Positions 7,287-13,137 of a stretch of DNA of 13,137 nt are shown in pieces; position 1 is the stretch's first letter, and every line of letters starts with the position of its first letter. The translations under genes were made by a program, and so were the position numbers. The stretch lies in the NCBI GenBank assembly GCA_027083715.1, contig JALWNR010000523.1, forward strand, positions 1 to 13,137, in the 5' to 3' direction. The stretch comes from Bacteroidales bacterium (lineage in GTDB: Bacteria; Bacteroidota; Bacteroidia; Bacteroidales; NBLH01). The notes beneath the pieces were generated by a model, which worked only from the letters and a program-made list of their open reading frames with translations, was not told where the DNA came from and made no database searches.

Positions 7287-7832
7287 ATGAATAAAACAAA
7301 ACATATAGAAAATAATGCTGAGAATATAGTTCCAGAAAATACTACACCTATTTATTTATACACCGATTTTCCGATGCCGGCTTATGCATTTTTACCCGGT
7401 ATTAATTTACATCCCAGTAAAAATAAAGCAAAAAGTCATCTCCCGAAAATACCGAATGTAAATGAGCATTTTACCATAAATAATTGGCAACAATCTCAAC
7501 ATTATCTTTATGCCATAGATTTGTTTAATCAGGAATATTATTGGGAGGTACATGAAGTATTGGAAAATTTATGGATAAAAGCCGGCAAAAATTCTGAAAG
7601 TGCTCTTTTTTTAAAAGGAATTATTCAACTTGCCGTAGCATTGCTGAAAGTAAAAACCGGAAATTTTTACGGTGCAGAACGTTTGTACAATAAAGCCCTT
7701 TTGCTGTTACAACGAAAAGAGTGCGTTTATCTGGGTATTGATGTGAAAAAATTGATTACAGAATTTCAAAACTATATCCGAAAAGAGACCAAAGATCCAC
7801 CAAAAATATATTTACATGGACTTGGGCAATAG
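7287..7832 (+). CDS. DUF309 domain protein
   Basis: A small soluble protein of the DUF309 family, whose function is not known. The helical DUF309 core covers about residues 75-145, counted from the chosen ATG. Its signature, FNQEYYWEVHEVLENLW, is at 80-96 with the conserved WE-HE residues, followed by FLKGIIQLAVALLK and GNFYGAERL. The N-terminal 70 residues are a Pro-rich, extended part (MPAYAFLPG, then LHP). I chose ATG 7287 (181 residues) over the upstream in-frame GTG at 7275 because ATG is the common start. A G-rich stretch (GGGGGAG) abuts it, too close for an ideal Shine-Dalgarno. It lies 18 bp after the CDF gene, so a shared transcript is likely. The conserved His/Glu residues could bind metal, but that is inference. 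Confidence 0.8.
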   Translation: MNKTKHIENNAENIVPENTTPIYLYTDFPMPAYAFLPGINLHPSKNKAKSHLPKIPNVNEHFTINNWQQSQHYLYAIDLFNQEYYWEVHEVLENLWIKAGKNSESALFLKGIIQLAVALLKVKTGNFYGAERLYNKALLLLQRKECVYLGIDVKKLITEFQNYIRKETKDPPKIYLHGLGQ

Positions 7833-7848
7833 AGGAAGAGCAAACTAT

Positions 7849-7881
7849 ACTTGTGGTACTTTGAGAGACTCTGTGAAATAA
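7849..7881. repeat. Degenerate 10-bp periodic tract (ACTTGTGGT / ACTTTGAGAG / ACTCTGTGAA)
   Basis: Directly after the DUF309 gene, three consecutive 9-10-bp units all begin with AC-T and have a TGTG or GAGAG core: 7849-7857, 7858-7867 and 7868-7877. From memory, similar intergenic runs of CTCTGTG-like units occur in many environmental Bacteroidota and related genomes; their role is unknown to me. No coding potential is seen here. Confidence 0.4.
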
Positions 7882-7951
7882 TTTTGTATTTTTAGTTTTT
7901 CACAAAAATGAATCTTAACTTTTACCTTTTTTCACATAATAGGATTATTCA

Positions 7952-7989
7952 ATTTTGTGATGAGTTTTTCATTTAGGCGCTCACAAAAT
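7952..7989. repeat. 9-bp perfect inverted repeat in the convergent intergenic region
   Basis: ATTTTGTGA (7952-7960) and TCACAAAAT (7981-7989) are exact reverse complements around a 20-nt loop. No T-run follows on either strand, so it is not a textbook terminator. Its left arm overlaps one more TTGTGAT site (7955-7961). It may be a small palindromic element or a protein-binding site. Confidence 0.45.
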
Positions 7990-8000
7990 CGGTAAATTAT

Positions 8001-8037
8001 AAAAGGCAGCCTAATCAAAATCAGACTGCCTCTTTTT
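8001..8037. terminator. Bidirectional intrinsic terminator between convergent genes
   Basis: AGGCAG (8004-8009) and CTGCCT (8026-8031) form a GC-rich stem with a 16-nt loop. On the + strand the stem is followed by CTTTTT, and on the - strand by TTTTAT. It sits 17 bp from the stop of the S8 peptidase gene and downstream of DUF309, so it can end both transcripts. Confidence 0.8.
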
Positions 8038-8054
8038 ATTCAAATATTGTCGTC

Positions 8055-9560
8055 TTAAAGCACTGCTTTATAAGCATCTATATTTCCATAACCATAGTTA
8101 GAACTTTTATTAGGATATAAATCAGCAGATTGGCGCATTTTACTTAATACCTGATCACGTGTCCAAGAGGGATGACGTGCCCAAATTAAAGCAGCTATTC
8201 CGGCAGTTGTAGAGGTAGCTACCGATGAACCACCAACATAGTCTTTTGTATTATTGTAATAGCCCAAACATACAGAGTGGCGGCTATCATCCCAATATCT
8301 TTCCATAACAACCGTAAAATCAATTTTACTGCCTTTATGGCAAGTTTCACATTCATTGTAGCCATTGTCTTTGATACCAGTAACAGCCACAGTTTCATTC
8401 ATATTAGCAGGGAAAATAACACCAGCCCAATTGGTCCACCATGTTGAGGTTCCACCTGCTGCAATAATCATTTTACCATGCGCATATGCATATTTAACGG
8501 CATCTTTAATTCTATTAATGGTAAAAATATGTCCTATGGACATAGAAATAATTTTTACATCCGAGCGATTTGCCAAAGCATTAAGTGCATTAGCTACACC
8601 TTTTTGCTCCTGATATCCATCTAACACAACATCTTCTGTACCTCTATACGATACTAAATTACAATTATAAGCAACTCCAACCGGCATATAATCGTTATTA
8701 CGCGGAGCAGCAATTGTGCTTGCCATTGAAGTTCCGTGTCCACACTTATCATTGGGTCCGTCGGTTTTTGTTGACCACCATTTCCATGAATCTACATAAG
8801 TTCCGTATTTAGCAATATAACGACTTGATGTAGAATATCCATCTGAAAAATTAGAGCCTAAAAGTGATTGATAAGGCGAAACACCTGTATCAATTAAGCC
8901 GACAGTAATTCCTAATCCGGTACTTAACGACCATGCTTGTGGAATTTTATGCTTATCATAAGTCCAAGAAACCAAGCAATTAGGACTGATTGTACGATAA
9001 TCACTTGCATTTACACTAGCCGCAGCAAAAGAACATCCTTTTGAACTTTTAAAATCAGGTTCATAAGCATAAAAACGATAGCCGGCAGGCTCAATATACC
9101 GAACCAAATTATTCTTTCTCAGTTCTCGTACAGTTTCTATGCTCATAATTCGTACATCAATTAAATTCAAATCCTGATCGTCATAAATTAAAGGAGATTT
9201 TTCTTGCTTTAAGTTTCCAGATGCAATTGCATCGGTTTCACTGATTGTTTGAAGAATATTTTGTTTAATATCTTCATTAGCAGTACTTTTATGCATATCA
9301 AACGGAGATTTTCCGTAACCGATGGTTAAAATACTATCGCCATGCATGGCTGCACTCCAAAGCATGTAGTCTGTTGCATCATTCCAATTAAAATCACCGG
9401 ATGACTGAATGGTTTTTTTAATTTCCAGATTAATTTCCGAAGGATCCATCGGAACTAATTCTGTTTGGTTTTGATTGTCTTCTCGAACAGAAAACTCAGT
9501 TTGTTGGGTACAGGACGCTATAAACAGCAGTACCAACATAATAGCTAAATTCTTTTTCAT
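8055..9560 (-). CDS. Subtilisin-like (S8) serine peptidase, lipoprotein, atypical oxyanion region
   Basis: A 501-residue exported subtilase. The N-terminus is a lipoprotein signal with lipobox FIASC (C17 is the predicted lipidated Cys). Residues 18 to about 205 form a poorly conserved pro- or spacer region. The catalytic domain covers about 206-501: Asp in GLIDTGV (D224), His in CGHGTSMA (H275) and Ser in GGSSVATS (S446). Oddly, the segment that normally reads AAGN, with the oxyanion Asn, is AAGGTSTWW here (G370 in place of Asn), and the GTSxATP motif has Ser for the final Pro. An insertion before the Ser motif carries CETCH (C404-H408), formally a CxxCH motif. No type IX sorting domain is seen at the C-terminus. 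A good promoter lies upstream and a terminator downstream, so it is probably monocistronic. The substrate is unknown; activity is likely but not certain. Confidence 0.9.
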   Translation of the reverse strand: MKKNLAIMLVLLFIASCTQQTEFSVREDNQNQTELVPMDPSEINLEIKKTIQSSGDFNWNDATDYMLWSAAMHGDSILTIGYGKSPFDMHKSTANEDIKQNILQTISETDAIASGNLKQEKSPLIYDDQDLNLIDVRIMSIETVRELRKNNLVRYIEPAGYRFYAYEPDFKSSKGCSFAAASVNASDYRTISPNCLVSWTYDKHKIPQAWSLSTGLGITVGLIDTGVSPYQSLLGSNFSDGYSTSSRYIAKYGTYVDSWKWWSTKTDGPNDKCGHGTSMASTIAAPRNNDYMPVGVAYNCNLVSYRGTEDVVLDGYQEQKGVANALNALANRSDVKIISMSIGHIFTINRIKDAVKYAYAHGKMIIAAGGTSTWWTNWAGVIFPANMNETVAVTGIKDNGYNECETCHKGSKIDFTVVMERYWDDSRHSVCLGYYNNTKDYVGGSSVATSTTAGIAALIWARHPSWTRDQVLSKMRQSADLYPNKSSNYGYGNIDAYKAVL

Positions 9561-9593
9561 ACTAAATTAGATTAAGGTTACTAAATATATTTT

Positions 9594-9625
9594 CAAACAT
9601 AAAAAATAATAAGCTAAATAACAAG
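9594..9625 (-). promoter_or_regulatory. Bacteroidota-type promoter of the S8 peptidase gene
   Basis: On the - strand, TATGTTTG (9601-9594) matches TAnnTTTG and is preceded, after exactly 20 bp, by CTTG (9625-9622), matching the -33 TTG element. The -7 box ends 33 bp before the ATG at 9560, leaving a leader of about 25-30 nt. This is the clearest promoter in the window. Confidence 0.65.
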
Positions 9626-9711
9626 TAACGATGTTTCTATTGTACAATATTTTTTATGCTCAACTTATCACAACCCATACTAATATGTTGTTAAACAATG
9701 TATTACAGCGG

Positions 9712-11439
9712 CTATTTTTTCAGTTCTTTTCTGTAAACCGGATATCTGCGATAGCTTTTTTCAAAATACTCAGAATGTTGATAAATAAAAAACAATTGAT
9801 AATAATGACTTTTAGCCAAGTTTACATCTTTTTCTTTGGATTTCTCCAGTTTCTCTTTTATCTCAGGATGTTCTTTTAATATTTTAAGAGCGGTTTCTTC
9901 AAAAATATAGTCCGAAATCCACTCTTTATGTTGCAAAACGGCATCAAAAAAATTCCATGCAAAAAAAGAATCATCGGCATCGGGCTCTAAGGTAGCAATA
10001 ATGTAATAATTAGTTGGTTGATTTGGTTTTACAAGGTAATCGCCTTTGTAGAACTGAATATTTTCAGTTTTTACGTGTGTTTTTATATCGTAATGTAAAT
10101 AATGATTTTCATATAAATTACGAGTGCTAAAATCATCAACATAATAAGCTGTAACACTTAAAACCGTATCTCTATCCAATTGCTCTATCTGAACATTATT
10201 AAGTTCTAAACGTTCAATTACACGCTTCCAAGCCTGCGGTATAATGTAATATGCCGGCTTTTTAATAGTTTTTACAGCTTTATAATGATGGTAATATTTA
10301 ATCTGCTTTTCATACGGTTTGCTACGATCGTAATACAGCCTTTGCATGCCCGTAATTTCGCTGGTTTTGTATTTTGCTTCATAGCCTTTAAACAAAATTG
10401 TACTGTCTTTAGTTTTATCTAATGTCCATTTTACTGTAAATTGAGACTGATTCACTGTATTTTTAAAGGCTTTTTGCCTGATTTTACCAATTTCTACATA
10501 ATTTTTGTTTACAAATCCTGTTAAGTTTACTATAAAATGATAAGTAGAAAGCACCCTGTCTTTATAGGGTTTAAGCATATGAGTTTCGGTAATAAAACCG
10601 ATGGTGTTAAAAAGCGAAGTATAGCCTGATGCATAGCGTGGCGAATCATAAAATGCAAAAATCCCTTCATCAGGTGTTCTGCCTAAAGTTTGCACATAAG
10701 GAATCATTTCGTAATTGCTTTTTTTCATGCTTTTATACAGATAAGGTACCAATGTATCGTCCATATATTTAGCTAAAATAGGATTAAGCTTATCGCTTTG
10801 CGTAGCAATAAGTGTTATTTTATACTGATAATCAGCACCATTAGAGGTATGTGTATCAATAAATATGTCCGGGCTCCACTTTTGAAAGATGCGTTCAAAA
10901 GATTTTGTATTTTCAGAGTCGCATTTAATAAAATCACGATTTAAATCCAGGTTTTTCCCATTTCCACGAAAACCATGTTCTATGGGTCCAAGTTGATTCA
11001 TGCGACTATGTCCCCTATTCAAAGCTCCTCCTACATTATAAACGGGAATAATACAAATAACCGTGTTTTGCAGATACTTTTTTGCTTTTAATTTTCCTGA
11101 TAGTATATCAGTAGCAAATTGAAGACTTGCATCAATTCCACAGGACTCACCCGGATGAATACCGTTATTAATCAAGACAATTCTCTTATTTTTCTTTTTT
11201 ATTGTCGCAGGATTAAAATCGCCATCCAAAGAAAGCACAAACAAATGCAAAGGCTTACCAATATCCGTTTTTCCTTCAACAAATAGTTGTGCCTGTTTAT
11301 AATTATCAGCCAGATATTTATAGGCATTTATTACTTCGTAATAAGTAGGCGTTTTATTATCTTCATACTGCGGATTATATTGCGCAAAAATGTGAATTTG
11401 AACAAAAATCAAAATCAAAAAAGTTACCGAAAGTTTCAT
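9712..11439 (-). CDS. M14-family zinc carboxypeptidase-like protein, secreted
   Basis: A 575-residue exported metallopeptidase of the M14 (zinc carboxypeptidase) family. A Sec signal peptide occupies about residues 1-19, ending FAQ. The peptidase domain spans about 32-310. Zinc ligands are H95 and E98 in GIHPGES and H197 in DTHTS; NLDLNRDF (163-170) gives the substrate-binding Arg (R168), and E285 in ITETH is the probable catalytic Glu. All key residues appear present, so the enzyme should be active. Residues from about 330 form a C-terminal region with aromatic-rich stretches (PAYYIIPQAW, EPDADDSFFAWNFFD) that I recognise as usual in large Bacteroidota M14 proteins but cannot assign a role. 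No lipobox or type IX tail is seen. The gene lies upstream of, and in the same direction as, the S8 peptidase, but that gene has its own promoter in the 151-bp gap. It may take part in peptide or peptidoglycan-peptide breakdown. Confidence 0.9.
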   Translation of the reverse strand: MKLSVTFLILIFVQIHIFAQYNPQYEDNKTPTYYEVINAYKYLADNYKQAQLFVEGKTDIGKPLHLFVLSLDGDFNPATIKKKNKRIVLINNGIHPGESCGIDASLQFATDILSGKLKAKKYLQNTVICIIPVYNVGGALNRGHSRMNQLGPIEHGFRGNGKNLDLNRDFIKCDSENTKSFERIFQKWSPDIFIDTHTSNGADYQYKITLIATQSDKLNPILAKYMDDTLVPYLYKSMKKSNYEMIPYVQTLGRTPDEGIFAFYDSPRYASGYTSLFNTIGFITETHMLKPYKDRVLSTYHFIVNLTGFVNKNYVEIGKIRQKAFKNTVNQSQFTVKWTLDKTKDSTILFKGYEAKYKTSEITGMQRLYYDRSKPYEKQIKYYHHYKAVKTIKKPAYYIIPQAWKRVIERLELNNVQIEQLDRDTVLSVTAYYVDDFSTRNLYENHYLHYDIKTHVKTENIQFYKGDYLVKPNQPTNYYIIATLEPDADDSFFAWNFFDAVLQHKEWISDYIFEETALKILKEHPEIKEKLEKSKEKDVNLAKSHYYQLFFIYQHSEYFEKSYRRYPVYRKELKK

Positions 11440-11824
11440 GAGATTACTTTTAATTATTTCAATGGTCTCATAACCATAATCCTGTAAAATTAAGGCTAAT
11501 GATTATTTTATCAGACTTAACCCGCAAAATTCACCGCTTTTGTTATAGCTATGGTGCAACACCTTTATTAGCAATACATTAATCGAGTTTTATTACAAAA
11601 TAAACGCACTCAAATTTATTTGCCTTCGGCTCATGAGGCTAAAGGTTGGGTGTCGCTTGAAATTCTCTTCAAGCATCTACTTCGTTACGAATTCTTTGAA
11701 ATATAATAATATGTCGGCGGAATTCGATGCCTTGTATCTGCTTAAAGATAATTTCATGAATTATTGCGGTTAAATAATCATGTATTTGAATGTTTATCCA
11801 GCCTGTATATCATGTTTTTTTCTA
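11440..11824. other. 385-bp stretch without a convincing gene
   Basis: Between the M14 gene and the membrane protein gene, both on the - strand, no ORF resembles a known protein. The longest + reading I found is a 46-codon frame (11633-11773) with no recognisable features. The stretch contains a perfect 7-bp hairpin, GCTTGAA (11655-11661) with TTCAAGC (11668-11674), and a TAAATTTG box on the - strand (11618-11611) that could be the -7 element for the M14 gene, though it lies 171 bp from its ATG and lacks a -33. The middle, about 11620-11760, looks less AT-rich than the other spacers and may be a gene remnant too decayed to identify. Confidence 0.5.
11655..11674. repeat. Short perfect hairpin GCTTGAA / TTCAAGC
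   Basis: Two exactly complementary 7-bp arms flank a 6-nt loop (ATTCTC). No T-run follows. It is the only clear secondary structure in this gene-free region. Confidence 0.4.
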
Positions 11825-13137
11825 TCAATTAAGCTTAATTAAATATGCCGGTTCATCTATCCCGATTTGTTTTACCAAAAGAAATTTATCAGGATATTTT
11901 TGCCTTATAAAATACATATAGCGGTAAATAGTATTAATGGTATATTGTGTTTTTTGGGCTTCGTATTTTCGTAAACTTGCCATAATAATATATTTAACCT
12001 TATGATCATATAAATTTTGCAAAAGCGAGTCAGCATTAGTATTTTGAGGCACTTTATAAATACCGAAAAACCTCCTTTTTGTATATATAAAAGCAATATT
12101 GGGTTTTCGGCAAGCAATTACTTCATTTTCAGGAATATTTTTAGCAGCCCATTGCGTCATTTTTATGTAATTTTGCCAATCGGGTGTTAATCCTGCAAGC
12201 ATATTACCTGCCATATTTTTCTTTAATATTGCTTGATTTTCTTTAATTTTTACCGTTGCATTTTTAAAACTCGAATAAAACAACATTAAAACAATTAAGG
12301 GAAAAACCAACTGAAAAACTTTTAATTTTTTTAATTTCAGTAAAGCATAAATACCTAATAGGGAAAACATAATTAGCAAAGGGAGGTATGGCATTATTAA
12401 ACGGTATGCTGCCCAAATCGTTTGAAGTATTACAAAAGTTAAACCAATACCGCTTACTAAATAAATTCCTGAAAAAAGCAAGTATTTATTTCTTTTAAAA
12501 AAATATATGATAGCCCAAATAATCAGAGCATATACCAAAATTGTTAAAAAAGGTAATTCTTCGGGCGAAATATAACCTTTGGCAGTTTTAATCAATTCCG
12601 GACGTAAATTAAGCATCTGAAAAAAGTATTTTGAAATATAAATATTTGAATTATCAATAAATCGTTGAATAAAACCCATAAATGTTTCAGTTCCCTTAGT
12701 TGCATCATAGGGATGAACCATCATTAATGAAGATGCCTGGTTACTAAATTGCAGGGCAGTATCTTTCCAAAGCAACATTTTAATGATTTTCCAAAATCCT
12801 GAAAAAACAGCAAACGAAAGCACTGAATAAGTTGCATTTTTCCATTCTTTTTGCGACAGAAAATAGATAATTACAACAATCAACATCACATAACCTATAC
12901 TTCTAATCAAACCAAGTGTTAGTAAAAATGCACCTAGGTATAAAAAAGTAATTATTTGCTTTCTTTTATCAAAATCAGTATTAGACGAGTCAATAAAATA
13001 CTTAAAAAAGAAGATGAAAAACATCATCTGCATAAACATAAAAAGTGCTTCCGAATAGGTTTGACTTCCGTAAAACAATAAAAAAGTATTTAAAGAAATC
13101 AATATCAAAGTTGAAAACAGTATGCTTGCCGGAATTT
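11825..13137 (-). CDS. Polytopic membrane protein, GT-C glycosyltransferase-like (5' end outside window)
   Basis: The reading frame is open to the right edge; an apparent start at 13108 is only an internal TTG, and nine further in-frame codons precede it. The gene is therefore partial and its N-terminus is missing. About 436 residues are visible. The first 310 or so contain about 8-9 hydrophobic helices; the remaining 125 or so form a soluble C-terminal domain with DWQNYIKMTQWAAKNIPEN and YIIMASLRKYE. A SEALFMF segment after an early helix and AAYRLIMPYLPLLIM in a late helix resemble the membrane region of ArnT/PMT-like (GT39 or GT83) transferases that use polyprenyl-phosphate sugars in the extracytoplasmic space. 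The catalytic first loop with its acidic residues would lie in the missing part, so the family call is tentative. Confidence 0.6.
   Translation of the reverse strand, partial: IPASILFSTLILISLNTFLLFYGSQTYSEALFMFMQMMFFIFFFKYFIDSSNTDFDKRKQIITFLYLGAFLLTLGLIRSIGYVMLIVVIIYFLSQKEWKNATYSVLSFAVFSGFWKIIKMLLWKDTALQFSNQASSLMMVHPYDATKGTETFMGFIQRFIDNSNIYISKYFFQMLNLRPELIKTAKGYISPEELPFLTILVYALIIWAIIYFFKRNKYLLFSGIYLVSGIGLTFVILQTIWAAYRLIMPYLPLLIMFSLLGIYALLKLKKLKVFQLVFPLIVLMLFYSSFKNATVKIKENQAILKKNMAGNMLAGLTPDWQNYIKMTQWAAKNIPENEVIACRKPNIAFIYTKRRFFGIYKVPQNTNADSLLQNLYDHKVKYIIMASLRKYEAQKTQYTINTIYRYMYFIRQKYPDKFLLVKQIGIDEPAYLIKLN

Noticed and set aside
9631..9879. 82-codon + strand frame, Phe-rich
   Set aside because: It overlaps the 3' end of the M14 gene in antisense and the spacer holding TTGTGATAAGTT; no start signal and low complexity.
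11827..11840. Perfect 14-bp palindrome AATTAAGCTTAATT
   Set aside because: It coincides with the last codons and stop of the membrane protein gene and is AT-rich; likely chance.
1..13137. tRNA, rRNA, CRISPR array, insertion sequence or attachment site
   Set aside because: No cloverleaf-like segment, spaced identical repeats, transposase motif or flanking target duplication was found on reading both strands.

Overview
The window looks like a chromosomal segment of an AT-rich member of the Bacteroidota, probably an anaerobe or facultative anaerobe. Three things support this: the Rnf genes are in the order B-C-D-G-E-A; promoter elements fit the Bacteroidota consensus (TTG, about 20 bp, TAnnTTTG), best seen upstream of the subtilase gene; and most starts lack a Shine-Dalgarno sequence. 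I cannot name the genus.

Positions 4-5232 hold a complete rnfBCDGEA operon on the + strand. It encodes the membrane ferredoxin:NAD+ oxidoreductase that couples electron transfer to Na+ or H+ translocation. RnfB and RnfC carry the iron-sulfur clusters and the NAD(H)/FMN site. RnfD and RnfG carry covalent-FMN attachment motifs. RnfE and RnfA are the paired six-helix subunits with the membrane cysteines. The D-G and G-E junctions overlap by 8 bp, but rnfC and rnfD are separated by an unusually large 161-bp gap with clustered TTGTGAT sites. A hairpin terminator follows rnfA.

Positions 5474-5758 hold a decayed arsenate reductase / low-molecular-weight phosphatase (ArsC-type) gene with an internal deletion, two stops and two frameshifts. 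Its -7 promoter box is still recognisable. It is followed by a metal-homeostasis group on the + strand: a Fur-family regulator, a cation diffusion facilitator (probably Zn2+ efflux), and a DUF309 protein closely linked to the transporter.

Positions 7833-8054 are a convergent intergenic region with a bidirectional terminator and several small repeats. The rest of the window is on the - strand: a lipoprotein subtilisin-like (S8) peptidase with an atypical oxyanion-hole region, a secreted M14 zinc carboxypeptidase-like protein, a 385-bp stretch without a convincing gene, and the 3' part of a polytopic membrane protein that resembles GT-C glycosyltransferases and runs off the right edge.

Most of this is well-known biology. 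I see no clearly new multi-gene system. The points most worth a second look are the eroded arsC gene, the recurring intergenic TTGTGATAA(A)GTT motif, the subtilase lacking the usual oxyanion Asn, and the DUF309 gene tied to a zinc transporter.
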